Below are positions 1-7,878 of a stretch of DNA of 46,834 bases, one piece after another (position 1 is the stretch's first letter; the number at the start of each line of letters is the position of its first letter). A model generated the notes under the pieces. That model was not told where the DNA came from, ran no database searches, and saw only the letters and a program-made list of their open reading frames with translations. Both the position numbers and the translations under genes were made by a program. Origin of the DNA: an uncultured Oscillibacter sp. (GTDB lineage: Bacteria; Bacillota; Clostridia; Oscillospirales; Oscillospiraceae); contig NZ_CANTJS010000003.1 in assembly GCF_947654275.1 (NCBI RefSeq), positions 1-46,834 of the forward strand. Direction: 5' to 3'.

Positions 1-70
1 AGGAATCAGGGGATTAGGAATCAGGGGATTAGGAATCAGGGGATTAGGAATCAGGGGATTAGGAATCAGG
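1..70. repeat. 15-bp tandem repeat, window edge
   Basis: Four perfect copies of the unit AGGAATCAGGGGATT run from 1 to 60 and a fifth partial copy (AGGAATCAGG) ends at 70, ten bases before the maf stop codon. The array is cut by the window start, so its true copy number is unknown. Related words (AATCAGGAAT and ATTCCTGATT) recur as an inverted pair near 46654-46710 at the other end of the window. It looks like a variable-number tandem repeat in the 3' flank of maf; no function can be read from it. Confidence 0.9.
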
Positions 71-80
71 AATCCCTCTG

Positions 81-680
81 TCAGGAGGGCGCGTCTGGAG
101 GGGGCGCCAGCAAACAGACGCCGAAGCGCTGGAGCATCCGGCTGAGACGGAGCACCGGCAGACCCATGACGTTGAAAAAGTCCCCGTCCAGCCGCTCCAC
201 CAGCAGGGCCCCCTTGCTCTGGACGCCGTAGGCCCCGGCCTTATCCATGGGCTCGCCGGTGGCGATGTAGGCCAGCAGCTCCCCCTGAGAGGCGGGACGG
301 AAATAGACGCCGGTGGTCTCCGACTCGGTGATGGAACGGTCTCCCTGCCGCACCGTGACGCCGGTGCAGACGGTATGCCGCCGTCCCTGGAGGGCCGTCA
401 GCATCTCCAGAGCCTCCGCCTCGCTGTGGGGCTTGCCCAGACGGCGGTGCTCCAGGAATACCATGGTGTCGGCGGTGATAATGATATCCTCCGGCCCGCA
501 GAGCCGGGCGGCGGCCTCCGCCTTTTCCCGGGAGATACAGGCCACCGTTTTCTCCGGGGTCAGCCCCTCGGGGACGGATTCCTCCACGTCAGGCACCCGG
601 ACAATGAAATCCGTGACGCCGATGCGCTCCAGCAGCTCCCGCCGGCGGGGGGAGCCGGAGGCCAAAACAATCTGAGGCAT
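81..680 (-). CDS. maf: Maf family nucleoside triphosphate pyrophosphatase
   Basis: The product is a 199-aa Maf/YhdE-type house-cleaning enzyme that hydrolyses non-canonical or modified nucleoside triphosphates (dTTP/UTP-type substrates in characterised relatives) to the monophosphate in the cytoplasm. The N-terminal signature LASGSPRRRELL is at residues 6-17, the catalytic aspartate is in ITADT (D71), and the C-terminal DKAGAYGVQ and DGDFFNVMGLP blocks are intact. The open frame extends upstream to 857, but the Maf signature starts only after the ATG at 678-680, which follows an AAGGAGG ribosome-binding site; the upstream extension overlaps dut and is not family sequence. The gene lies 17 nt after dut, so both nucleotide-sanitation enzymes are probably co-transcribed. 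Length is normal for the family (about 190-200 aa). Confidence 0.95.
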   Translation of the reverse strand: MPQIVLASGSPRRRELLERIGVTDFIVRVPDVEESVPEGLTPEKTVACISREKAEAAARLCGPEDIIITADTMVFLEHRRLGKPHSEAEALEMLTALQGRRHTVCTGVTVRQGDRSITESETTGVYFRPASQGELLAYIATGEPMDKAGAYGVQSKGALLVERLDGDFFNVMGLPVLRLSRMLQRFGVCLLAPPPDAPS

Positions 681-697
681 ATTCAAAAGCCTCCTTT

Positions 698-1123
698 TCA
701 GCGTCCGGTGGAGCCGAAGCCCCCCCGGTCCGGATTCTCCAGCCGCTCCACGCGGAGGAAGGTCAGGGGCGGCTGGTTCTCCACAACGCGGAACTGACAA
801 ATACGGGTGTTTTTGGGAATGACCGTGTCCCGGGTGGCGTAGACCGGCCACCGCCATTGGTCCCCGTCTCCGCAGTAGGAGCCGTCCACCACGCCCATGG
901 AATTGGTCTGTAAAATGCCGTAGTTCCGGAAGGTGGAGCTCCGGGGCACCACGTGGGCCTCGTATCCCTCCGGCAGGGCCACGGCAATGCCCAGAGGGAT
1001 GAGCCGGTATTCCCCGGCCTTCAGAACGGTTTCCTCGGCACAGCGCAGATCTACCCAGTCGGAGCCGGGGACGCAGGCCAGTTCTTCGATACCATCTGTA
1101 AAATATTTGACTTTGATTTCCAT
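698..1123 (-). CDS. dut: dUTP diphosphatase
   Basis: The product is a 141-aa trimeric dUTPase that hydrolyses dUTP to dUMP and pyrophosphate, keeping uracil out of DNA and supplying dUMP for thymidylate synthesis. The conserved motifs occur in order: VDLRC at 24-28 (motif 1), PRSS at 60-63 (motif 2), GVVDGSYCGD at 77-86 with the catalytic Asp80 (motif 3), and the Gly/Ser-rich tail GGFGSTGR at 134-141 (motif 5), which closes over the active site. The ATG at 1121-1123 follows AGGAG; an upstream in-frame ATG (1165) has no family sequence and would overlap the preceding gene. It is followed closely by maf, and the two form the end of a minus-strand cluster with zapA and a U32 peptidase. Confidence 0.95.
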   Translation of the reverse strand: MEIKVKYFTDGIEELACVPGSDWVDLRCAEETVLKAGEYRLIPLGIAVALPEGYEAHVVPRSSTFRNYGILQTNSMGVVDGSYCGDGDQWRWPVYATRDTVIPKNTRICQFRVVENQPPLTFLRVERLENPDRGGFGSTGR

Positions 1124-1148
1124 TTGTATTCTCCTGACAGGGTTGATT

Positions 1149-1613
1149 TTACCACGAGATATCAAGGCCTACATCAAAATAGTAGCTATCCTTCACCCCA
1201 ACCGTCCAAGCTCTTACATGCAGCCCCTCTACCTGAATAAGTACGGTAATTTGATGGACGCAATCCTCTGCATACCGTTCGGGGAGAAGCCCGTGATAGA
1301 CTTTATTAAAGTTTTGAAGAAGAAGGAAGTTTTCCCATGTTAGCTTCCAATCAGTTTCCTCGACAAAGCGATTATAAGTATCAAACGAAGATAAGTCATC
1401 GTGAAATTGGCGAATAAACTTAGAAAAGGAATAACTGAGGCCGGTATCTCCATTCTTTGCATGTATGACGCACCAGCATTTAATGTTTTTATAAAAATAT
1501 TCTGTGACAAGGGGCCAGCTTTTTTCAATTTGAGCAAGACGGGCAGCTTCGGCAGACTGGTCGGCTTGTCTTTTTTGAGCGGCCATCCCACGCAGATTAT
1601 CGGCAAAGCTCAT
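1149..1613 (-). CDS. Hypothetical protein, AT-rich insertion in the zapA-maf cluster
   Basis: A 154-aa protein that I do not recognise. The first 35 residues are charged and probably helical (NLRGMAAQKRQADQSAEAAR); the rest is rich in aromatic residues (Trp, Tyr, Phe) without Cys pairs, Walker motifs or membrane segments, so a soluble mixed alpha/beta protein is likely. I chose the ATG at 1611-1613 because AAGGAG lies about nine bases upstream; the in-frame ATG at 1622 directly abuts that site. The reading frame is much more AT-rich than its neighbours and uses A/T-ending codons that the surrounding genes avoid. It lies between the U32 peptidase stop (1664) and dut start (1123) in the same orientation. 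Base composition suggests recent acquisition; no function can be inferred. Confidence 0.75.
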   Translation of the reverse strand: MSFADNLRGMAAQKRQADQSAEAARLAQIEKSWPLVTEYFYKNIKCWCVIHAKNGDTGLSYSFSKFIRQFHDDLSSFDTYNRFVEETDWKLTWENFLLLQNFNKVYHGLLPERYAEDCVHQITVLIQVEGLHVRAWTVGVKDSYYFDVGLDISW

Positions 1614-1663
1614 GACTGGCATCTCCTTTTTGTATTTTTCGATTCAAAAACTACGATTTACAA

Positions 1664-3727
1664 TCACTCCACGCCCCGCTGATACAGCCCCCGGGTGAAG
1701 CCCTCCGGCGGGGTGACGTCCCCCTGACCCAAATAGGCCCGGAACACCCGGACGCATTCCTCCGGGGTCTCCGTGGTGAAGCGGAGGCGGGCACAGCGGA
1801 GCCCCAGCCGCCTCCAGTCCGGCAGGTCCGCCAGCCAGAGGGTCCGGCTGTTCTGGATTTCCGTCCGGTGGCCGAAGGCGGGAAGGAGAGGGAAGGAGGC
1901 CCCGGTGCGGTCGTTGAGGAAATTGGGCCGGTCGCAACGGCAGCCCACGCTGTTTTGAATCAGGCAGTTTTCCGTAATCATCAGAGGCAGGCGGCCATAG
2001 ACAATGGCCTCGGCGGGCAGAATTTTCCGCATGTCCCGAATCTGGGCAAAGCGCAGCTCAAAGGAGAGACAGGCGGAGGCAAAGCCCTTGCCCCGGAGAT
2101 AGTCCAGAGAACGGCTGTTGAAGACGTTGAGACCATAGTCGGCGTCAAAGCGCTCCCATCCCCCGTCCCGAATCAGGGAGAGGTGGCCCAAATTCCCCAG
2201 AAGAAGGCGGGTGACGCCTAAGGCGCGGGCCGTGTCCAGCCAGCGCCGGAGCATGGGTTCGTCCCGGTCCCGCCAGACCCGGGGGAGAATGGCGCACCAC
2301 TCCGTGTCTCCCGCCGGCAGGGCGGACCAGTCCGCCAGCAGCTCCAGAGGGACGCAGACCCGGCTGGGCCCCAGGTCCAGCAGCCCGCCGGTGAGCTGGG
2401 CGGCATTGGTGACGGAGACGGTGAGCGTGGGGGCATCCGATGCGTGGTCCCTGTCCGGCAGAGGCGGCACAGGCAGCTCCCGCCTTGGGGGCGGAGCGGT
2501 CCGCGCGGCGGTGAGAGCCGTCAGGCCGTCCCGTCGCAGGGCGTTGACTGCCCCGGCGGAGAGGGAGAGGCCCGGGTCCAGAGAAATTTCCGTTCCCATG
2601 AGACGGTAGGGAGTGCCGCCGGTCTTGGCCAGCCGGGCGGCCAGGTCCTCCTCCGTCAGGGAGCGGGTCCGGGCGGGCTCCGGCACGGCACCGGCGACGG
2701 TGACGCTGTGTTCCGCCTCGTCCGACGCCGTCAGCAGGCAGGGGCTCCCCGCCACCACCCGGCAGGTGAAGCGGACGGGGATGCGGCCGGCGGTCTGCCG
2801 GGGCGGGCTGTATGCCGGAGCCCCGGCGGCGTTCTCAGGGCGAAAGCCCAGCATCTGGGGGCCCTTTTTCCCGTGCCAATAGGCGTCTGTAAAGCCGGAG
2901 CGGGAAAAGGCCCGTTCCAAAATCTCCCGCTCCTCCAGGCTGGGGCCCCGCTCCTCGTCCAGAAGACGGCGGTAAATATCCGTTACGGCGGCCACATAGC
3001 CGGGGCGGCGCATTCGCCCCTCAATTTTCAGGCAGGCCACACCCAGACCGGCCAGCTCCTGGAGATGGTCCGCCATGCAGGAATCCTTTAGGCTCAGGGG
3101 ACGCTTGCTGCCTGCCGGCTGGTTGACGCCGTAGGGCAGGCGGCAGGGCTGGGCGCAGCGGCCCCGGTTTCCGGAGCGGCCCCCCACCAGGGCGCTCATG
3201 GCGCACTGGCCGGAGTAGCACATGCACAGGGCCCCGTGGACAAAGACCTCAATCTCCGCCGGACAGCCTGCGCATATGGCGGCGACGTCCTCTTTGGAGC
3301 ACTCCCGGGCCAGTACAATCCGCTCACAGCCGTCGGCGGCCAGCTCATTGGCTCCTCCGGCGGTGAAAATGCTCATCTGGGTGCTGGCATGGAGGGGCAG
3401 GTCCGGCAGAGTCCGGCGCAGCAGGTCAAAAAGCCCCCAGTCCTGCACCAGCACCGCGTCCACGCCCAGCCGGGCGGCGGCGCGGGCGGTTTCCAGGGCC
3501 TGGGGCAGCTCCCGGTCGCTGAGCAGGATGTTCAGCGTCAGAAATACTCGAGTCCCCTGGGCGTGGCAGTCCGCCAGGGCTCCGGCGAATTCCTCCTCGC
3601 TGAAGTTGGCGGCGCCCCGGCGGGCGTTGAAGGCGCCCCAGCCCAGATAGACCGCCCCGGCGCCCTGGTCCACCGCAGCCCGAAGGGCCTCGGGGGAGCC
3701 GGCGGGGGCCAGCAGCTCCGGCTTCAT
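1664..3727 (-). CDS. U32 family peptidase (RlhA/collagenase-like)
   Basis: The 687-aa product belongs to peptidase family U32. The N-terminal part is a TIM-barrel-like domain opening with PELLAPAGSPEALRAAVDQG and containing GVDAVLVQDWG and the HASTQM motif. The family signature EVFVHGALCMCYSGQC lies near residues 160-175, followed by the GNRGRCAQPCRLPY Cys cluster; these cysteines bind an Fe-S cluster in E. coli homologues. The C-terminal half corresponds to the extra region seen in long U32 proteins (DUF3656 type). Long U32 proteins include RlhA, which hydroxylates C2501 of 23S rRNA, so an RNA-modification role is at least as likely as proteolysis. The start ATG overlaps the zapA stop (ATGA), indicating translational coupling; this zapA-U32 pairing is common in Firmicutes. 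Confidence 0.92.
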   Translation of the reverse strand: MKPELLAPAGSPEALRAAVDQGAGAVYLGWGAFNARRGAANFSEEEFAGALADCHAQGTRVFLTLNILLSDRELPQALETARAAARLGVDAVLVQDWGLFDLLRRTLPDLPLHASTQMSIFTAGGANELAADGCERIVLARECSKEDVAAICAGCPAEIEVFVHGALCMCYSGQCAMSALVGGRSGNRGRCAQPCRLPYGVNQPAGSKRPLSLKDSCMADHLQELAGLGVACLKIEGRMRRPGYVAAVTDIYRRLLDEERGPSLEEREILERAFSRSGFTDAYWHGKKGPQMLGFRPENAAGAPAYSPPRQTAGRIPVRFTCRVVAGSPCLLTASDEAEHSVTVAGAVPEPARTRSLTEEDLAARLAKTGGTPYRLMGTEISLDPGLSLSAGAVNALRRDGLTALTAARTAPPPRRELPVPPLPDRDHASDAPTLTVSVTNAAQLTGGLLDLGPSRVCVPLELLADWSALPAGDTEWCAILPRVWRDRDEPMLRRWLDTARALGVTRLLLGNLGHLSLIRDGGWERFDADYGLNVFNSRSLDYLRGKGFASACLSFELRFAQIRDMRKILPAEAIVYGRLPLMITENCLIQNSVGCRCDRPNFLNDRTGASFPLLPAFGHRTEIQNSRTLWLADLPDWRRLGLRCARLRFTTETPEECVRVFRAYLGQGDVTPPEGFTRGLYQRGVE

Positions 3728-4056
3728 GAGGATTTCCGGCTGTCCAGCCGCTGCTGAAGGCGGAGGATTTCCCGCTTCAGCTCGCTGACCTGGCTCTGCG
3801 CCTTGCCGGCCTCATCCAGATAGCCTTTGATCTGGCCCCGCAGCTGTTCGGCGGAAACCTGGGCCTTAAAGAGCTCGTCGGCAATATTGACGGCAGTCAG
3901 GACAGCGGCGTCGGCCCGGCCCACCCGGGTGCTGTTCAGGACCTCGTCCATTTTCTCACTTACATAAGAGCCCACCTTCTGCATATAGGCGGCGGATTCT
4001 TCGGCTACAAAGGTATATTCCTCTCCGCAGATTGTGACGACCACACGGTTTGCCAT
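3724..4056 (-). CDS. zapA: Cell division protein ZapA
   Basis: The product is a 110-aa ZapA homologue, which binds FtsZ and promotes bundling of its protofilaments at the division site. The N-terminal globular part starts MANRVVVTICGEEYTFVAEE, matching the typical NxVxVxIxGxxYxL ZapA pattern, and includes the conserved block DAAVLTAVNIADEL near 55-68. Residues about 70-106 form a long coiled coil (KGYLDEAGKAQSQVSELKRE), the tetramerisation stalk. The ATG at 4054-4056 has a strong AAAGGAGG site; upstream extension to 4509 runs into repeat DNA and is not coding. It is the first gene of the minus-strand cluster, with a likely promoter at 4112-4141. Confidence 0.92.
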   Translation of the reverse strand: MANRVVVTICGEEYTFVAEESAAYMQKVGSYVSEKMDEVLNSTRVGRADAAVLTAVNIADELFKAQVSAEQLRGQIKGYLDEAGKAQSQVSELKREILRLQQRLDSRKSS

Positions 4057-4111
4057 GAAAAACCCCTCCTTTGACCCCGGCGGGCGCAACCCGCCTATGA
4101 TAACTGTGGAC

Positions 4112-4141
4112 AGTATAACACACCCGTCAGGGCAGTGCCAG
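4112..4141 (-). promoter_or_regulatory. Predicted sigma-A promoter of zapA
   Basis: On the minus strand TATACT (4112-4117) is preceded by CTGGCA (4136-4141) with an 18-bp spacer, about 55 bp upstream of the zapA ATG. The -10 is 5/6 and the -35 4/6 to consensus. Confidence 0.5.
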
Positions 4142-4263
4142 AAAAATTTGTGGGTTTTGAGAAAATTTACATTTTTAGGCTTCATTTGAGCTCCGGCAGG
4201 GGGTTTGTCCCGCCCAAAGGACCGCCGGAGCCCCGTTCCCGCCGGAATGGGAGCGTCCCATTG

Positions 4264-4370
4264 GGAGATTTTCGCGGCAGGGGCTGTCCCGGCCCGTCTC
4301 CCGAAAGCGTGGAGAGCCCGGAAGAACGATCGGCAGAACACCCTGTGGGGCCTGGTCCCCAGACCAGGCC
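4264..4370. repeat. Dispersed intergenic repeat R1 plus palindrome
   Basis: The segment around 4264-4328 (including CCCGAAAGCGTGGAGAGCCC) is repeated at 34660-34722 and, inverted and diverged, at about 11042-11106. It is followed by a perfect 9-bp palindrome GGCCTGGTC (4349-4357) / GACCAGGCC (4362-4370) similar to the pairs at 39508-39529 and 39693-39715. No coding potential is visible. Confidence 0.75.
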
Positions 4371-4397
4371 ATTTCCCCGGGAGTGCCGGAGCCCTAA

Positions 4398-4613
4398 GAG
4401 CCTGTTTAAAATCCGGCGGAGTGCCGGATTGGGGCAGATTTTTTACCCAATGGGCATGTGATATCCGTAAGGCGGCAGAGCCGCCAACGGCTATCCAATT
4501 GTCGGGCAAGGCGGTTTGACGCAGGAATCCTGGCGGATTTCAAGTCAAACCAACGCAGCATCGGCGGAAAAAGATGCCCAGAGACGGCGTTTCGATGGAT
4601 TTTAAACAGGCTC
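4398..4613. mobile_element. MITE-like element, 17-bp inverted ends, TAA target duplication
   Basis: Perfect 17-bp terminal inverted repeats, GAGCCTGTTTAAAATCC at 4398-4414 and its reverse complement at 4597-4613, bound a 216-bp non-coding segment. The element is flanked on both sides by the trinucleotide TAA (4395-4397 and 4614-4616), the expected footprint of a 3-bp TNA target duplication as made by some IS5-family (IS1031-like) transposases. Inside there is a second nested inverted pair (GGTTTGAC near 4512 and GTCAAACC near 4544) and a GGCGGC/GCCGCC hairpin. It has no transposase, so it would move only in trans. It lies between the divergent zapA and dnaD-like genes, upstream of both promoters. 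Confidence 0.75.
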
Positions 4614-4635
4614 TAAAAGACGGGGCACAGCACCC

Positions 4636-4752
4636 GCAGAAGGCTGCCCCCTTGGGCGGCCCGATGTGAGCCCCCTGTATTGGCGGGCCGCCGGGGGCAG
4701 CGGCCCCTATATCATGGTTCTGCTATAAAATGCGGGAACGGACACTCCCCGC
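4636..4752 (+). repeat. Dispersed repeat R3/R2, copy A
   Basis: About 115 bp are closely similar to the reverse complement of 11120-11235, including GCCCCCTTGGGCGGCCCGAT and the right-hand module CTATAAAATGCGGGAACGGACACTCCCC (R2, 4722-4750). The R2 module ends 26 nt (from GGAC to TTG) upstream of the -35 box of the dnaD-like gene and has the same orientation as that gene. Confidence 0.8.
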
Positions 4753-4765
4753 CGGGAATCGCCTC

Positions 4766-4794
4766 TTGCCCTTTCTAAAAAATTCGTGTAGAAT
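4766..4794 (+). promoter_or_regulatory. Predicted sigma-A promoter of the dnaD-like operon
   Basis: TTGCCC (4766-4771), a 17-bp spacer and TAGAAT (4789-4794) lie about 75 bp upstream of the ATG at 4870, immediately downstream of repeat R2 copy A. Confidence 0.65.
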
Positions 4795-4869
4795 AGACGC
4801 ACGCAATCCAAGGAAAAATTAAGTACGAATTGTAGAATTTGAGACATAAATTACAGAAAGGGAGGGCCT

Positions 4870-5784
4870 ATGGCGAATATTCTGGTTCACACGGCCAATG
4901 AGAGCGTCACCCTTACCGCTCAGGCGCTGGGGCGTCTTCTGGACCGGGGGGACGGGGACGCGGCGCTGCTGTACCTGGCCCTTCTGCGGCGGCATGGGAC
5001 CGTGCCGCCCCGGTCCCTGGCGGGGGAGCTCCGCTGGGACAGGCCCCGGATTGAGGCGGCGGAAAACACCCTGCGGGAGCTGGGCCTGGTGGCCCCGGAG
5101 GCGGTTCTGGAGCCCGCCGAGCAGAAACCGGAGTATCAGAGCGCCGATATTATCCAGCGGCTGACCCAGGAGGCGGAATTCGCCGGACTCACCGCCGAGG
5201 TGGAACGGCGGCTGGGGAAGAAGCTGACCACTCCGGAGACCGGCGCCCTGCTGGGACTCTATGACTACCTGGGTCTGCCTGCCGACGTGATTTATCTTCT
5301 GGTGTGCCACTGCGCCGAGCGGGTGGCCCGGCGCTACGGAGAGGGCCGGCGGCCCACCCTCCGCCAGATTGAGAAGGAGGGCTATGCCTGGGCCCGCCAG
5401 GGAATTGACAATCAGGCGGCGGCGTCGGAATATCTCCGGAAATACGCGGAGCGGCAGGGGATGCTGCCCCAGTATATGCGGGTCCTGGGTCTGGGGGACA
5501 GGCTCCCGGCGGCGTCTGAGGAGCGATATCTGAACGCCTGGCAGGAGATGGGCTTCCCGCCGGAGGCGGTGGCCCTGGCCTATGACAAGACGGTGCTGAA
5601 GTGCCACGAACTGAAGTGGCCCTACTGCAACGGCATCCTGAAGCGCTGGCACGAAGCCGGGCTTCATACGCTGAGCGAGATTGAGGAGCGGGACCGGCCC
5701 GCCGTGCGGCAGCAGACGGCCTCCGCCGGCCGCGATATGGGCTGGATGCGGGAGTACATACAGCGCCGGGACGAAGGGGTGTAA
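4870..5784 (+). CDS. DnaD domain protein (primosomal replication initiation)
   Basis: The 304-aa product looks like a DnaD/DnaB-type primosome component, which in Firmicutes helps load the replicative helicase at oriC and at restart forks. An N-terminal winged-helix-like segment (about 1-85) is followed by two regions resembling the DnaD C-terminal domain: about 120-190 (LGKKLTTPETGALLGLYDYL and following) and about 215-275 (YLNAWQEMGFPPEAVALAYD through YCNGILKRWHEAGL), the latter carrying the YxxxIlxxW pattern typical of these domains. A GGAGG site precedes the ATG. The DnaC-like helicase loader begins six bases after the stop, matching the common dnaD-dnaC (dnaI) pairing in Clostridia. Confidence in the family is high; which chromosomal process it serves is inferred from neighbours. 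Confidence 0.88.
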   Translation: MANILVHTANESVTLTAQALGRLLDRGDGDAALLYLALLRRHGTVPPRSLAGELRWDRPRIEAAENTLRELGLVAPEAVLEPAEQKPEYQSADIIQRLTQEAEFAGLTAEVERRLGKKLTTPETGALLGLYDYLGLPADVIYLLVCHCAERVARRYGEGRRPTLRQIEKEGYAWARQGIDNQAAASEYLRKYAERQGMLPQYMRVLGLGDRLPAASEERYLNAWQEMGFPPEAVALAYDKTVLKCHELKWPYCNGILKRWHEAGLHTLSEIEERDRPAVRQQTASAGRDMGWMREYIQRRDEGV

Positions 5785-5790
5785 CACCAG

Positions 5791-6795
5791 ATGGCCTACG
5801 ATGGAAAGATACTGCGCCGGGCGCTCCGGCATTTTGAGGAGGACCGGCGGCAGCGGCAGGAGCGCTTTCAGGACCGGAGGGAACACATTTACCGCCGCCA
5901 GCCCCGCCTGCGGGAGATTGACGCGGAGCTCCACAGCACCATGGGCCGTCTGATTGCCCAGGCCCTGCGGAAGGGGCAGAACCCCCGCCCGGCGGTGGAG
6001 TCCCTGCGGCGGGAGAATCTGGGGCTCCAGGCGGAGCGGACCGCGCTGCTGGAGCGGATGGGCCTGCCGGCGGACTGCCTGGAGGAGGTTCCCGCCTGCC
6101 CCCTCTGCGGCGACACGGGCTACCGGGGCGGCGTGATGTGCCGCTGTCTGAAGCGCTACTGCGCCCGGGAGCAGCAGAAGGAGCTGAGCCGGATGCTGGA
6201 CCTGGGAAGCCAGAGCTTCGAGACCTTTTCCCTGGAGTGGTACGACCAGGAGGAAAACCCGGAGCTGGGCATCTCCCCCCGGGAGAATATGGACTGGGTG
6301 GGCCGGGCCTGCCGCCGCTATGCCGCCGGCTTCGGCCCCGGCAGCGGCAGCCTGCTGCTGACAGGAGACCCCGGCCTGGGGAAGACCTTCCTCTCCGCCG
6401 CCATTGCCCGGGAGGTCAGCGGGGATGGCTGGTCCGTGGTCTACGATACTGCCGGCCGCATTTTCGAGCGGTTTGAGGACCGGAAGTTTGGCCGGGACAG
6501 GGGGGAGGCGGTGGAGGCCGACGTCCGGCGGGTGCTGGAGTGCGATCTGCTGATTCTGGACGACCTGGGCACGGAGACGGCGACTCCCTTTGTCTCCAGC
6601 GCCCTGTACACCGTCCTCAACACCCGATTGCTGGAAAAGCGCGCCACGATTGTCAGCACCAACCTGAAAATTCCGGAGATTGCCCGGCGGTATTCCCCTC
6701 AGATAGCCTCCCGGCTGGAAGGGGAGTATCAGGTCCTGCCCTTCTTTGGCGAGGACATCCGGAAGCTGAAAAAGCTGCGGGAACGGCGCGGATGA
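5791..6795 (+). CDS. DnaC/DnaI-like AAA+ helicase loader
   Basis: The 334-aa product is an ATP-binding protein of the DnaC/DnaI/IstB group, expected to load the replicative helicase onto DNA with the preceding DnaD-like protein. The first 90 residues are highly charged and probably helical. A possible zinc-binding segment follows (CPLCGDTGYRGGVMCRCLKRYC pattern begins near residue 98; cysteines are spaced CxxC...CxC...C). The AAA+ core has Walker A GDPGLGKT near 192-199 and Walker B LLILDDLGTE near 252-261, then STNL sensor 1 and the RLEGEY segment containing an arginine typical of DnaC proteins. DnaI-type proteins of Firmicutes also carry an N-terminal Zn domain. It is six bases downstream of the DnaD-like gene and probably co-transcribed. 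Confidence 0.9.
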   Translation: MAYDGKILRRALRHFEEDRRQRQERFQDRREHIYRRQPRLREIDAELHSTMGRLIAQALRKGQNPRPAVESLRRENLGLQAERTALLERMGLPADCLEEVPACPLCGDTGYRGGVMCRCLKRYCAREQQKELSRMLDLGSQSFETFSLEWYDQEENPELGISPRENMDWVGRACRRYAAGFGPGSGSLLLTGDPGLGKTFLSAAIAREVSGDGWSVVYDTAGRIFERFEDRKFGRDRGEAVEADVRRVLECDLLILDDLGTETATPFVSSALYTVLNTRLLEKRATIVSTNLKIPEIARRYSPQIASRLEGEYQVLPFFGEDIRKLKKLRERRG

Positions 6796-6810
6796 AAGCG
6801 GGGGAACAGG

Positions 6811-7869
6811 ATGTATCTGAAATCAGAGGAGATATGCGGGGCAATCTGCCGGGGCGAGGACGTTTCCGAACGTGTTTCTCAAATTGAATGGCAGCTGAAA
6901 GGGCATTACAAAAAGCAGAAACAGGAGATGCGGGCGGGGGAGCAGTACAGCTTTGCCTATGACCAGCGGGTCCATGCCTGGGACGCGCTGTATGACGTCA
7001 GCCCCAGTGTGAGGGCTTACTGGGATTCCATCTATCCCCATATCCAGACGCCGAAAGGCCGGTATTCCGCCCTGCTCCGGTTTGTGTGCTCCCGGGAACA
7101 GTTTTTGAACATTCCGCAGACGGAGAGCGTCCGGCTCTTGAGGACGCTGGGCTGGACGCCGGGAGATGTGATGGCGGCGTTTTTGGAGAACCGCCATGAT
7201 ATCAGCACGCTGACGATATGCCCCGACGCCGTGGCGGAGGCGGTGGAGGCGGACAGGGATACGGCTCTGGCGCTGCTGGAGGGCAGGGAGTATGACCGGC
7301 TTTTTGACCGGGGCTATGACGCCTGTCGGCACTTTGAATGGCTGGATTTCATGTATCTGTTCATGGGATTTGATGACAAAGCCTTTTTGACAACGGCCCA
7401 CAGGCGAAAAAGGCTGTGCAGGCACTGTCAGGAGCTTTTGGAGCGTCTGGAGCACAGGGCGGAGCCGTGGGAGGAGAAGGGAGAACGTGAGGACCTGGAC
7501 TTTTCCATATTTTCGGGCGCTCTTCTGAAACAGAAGCATGTGATGGCCTCCGCCGCCGGCCAGCGCCTGCGGAAGGGGAACGAAAATAACGGCTATTATG
7601 TGCTCTCCTTTCATGTGGTGGACGAGGTGCGGGGCTGCGGGGCGGCGCTCCGGTTTGACGCCTTCAACAAATCCCCGGACTACCGGGACGAGGAACGAAC
7701 CGCCAGAGAGGTATATTTATACCGCTTTCCCTATTTTCTGCCCTTTGACGATGTGCCCCTGTGCTGGCGCTGTGAACAGAGAGATCTGCCGGAGGACTTT
7801 GTGAAAAAGGCGCACCGGGCTTTTTCCAGGCTGGCGGGCTTTGAAGACAGCAAGGGCAGAAAGAAATAG
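6811..7869 (+). CDS. Hypothetical protein, third gene of the dnaD-dnaC operon
   Basis: A 352-aa protein I do not recognise. It is hydrophilic, without a signal peptide or membrane helices, rich in Arg, Glu, Asp, Tyr and Phe, and has scattered cysteines (CRHCQELL near 205 and CWRCEQ near 318) that might bind metal. The ATG at 6811 follows a weak GGGGGAA site 15 bases after the DnaC-like stop, and a strong hairpin terminator follows at 7879-7912, so it is the last gene of this operon. Codon use resembles its neighbours slightly less (more A/T-ending codons), which may point to a lineage-specific gene. A replication role is only suggested by context. Confidence 0.75.
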   Translation: MYLKSEEICGAICRGEDVSERVSQIEWQLKGHYKKQKQEMRAGEQYSFAYDQRVHAWDALYDVSPSVRAYWDSIYPHIQTPKGRYSALLRFVCSREQFLNIPQTESVRLLRTLGWTPGDVMAAFLENRHDISTLTICPDAVAEAVEADRDTALALLEGREYDRLFDRGYDACRHFEWLDFMYLFMGFDDKAFLTTAHRRKRLCRHCQELLERLEHRAEPWEEKGEREDLDFSIFSGALLKQKHVMASAAGQRLRKGNENNGYYVLSFHVVDEVRGCGAALRFDAFNKSPDYRDEERTAREVYLYRFPYFLPFDDVPLCWRCEQRDLPEDFVKKAHRAFSRLAGFEDSKGRKK

Positions 7870-7878
7870 AGGACAAAA

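Noticed and set aside
1-70. CRISPR array
   Set aside because: The repeats are 15 bp and directly adjacent with no spacers; no cas genes are present.
4135-4519. Frames across the zapA-dnaD intergenic region
   Set aside because: They run through dispersed repeats and the MITE-like element and use repeat-derived codons; no ribosome sites.
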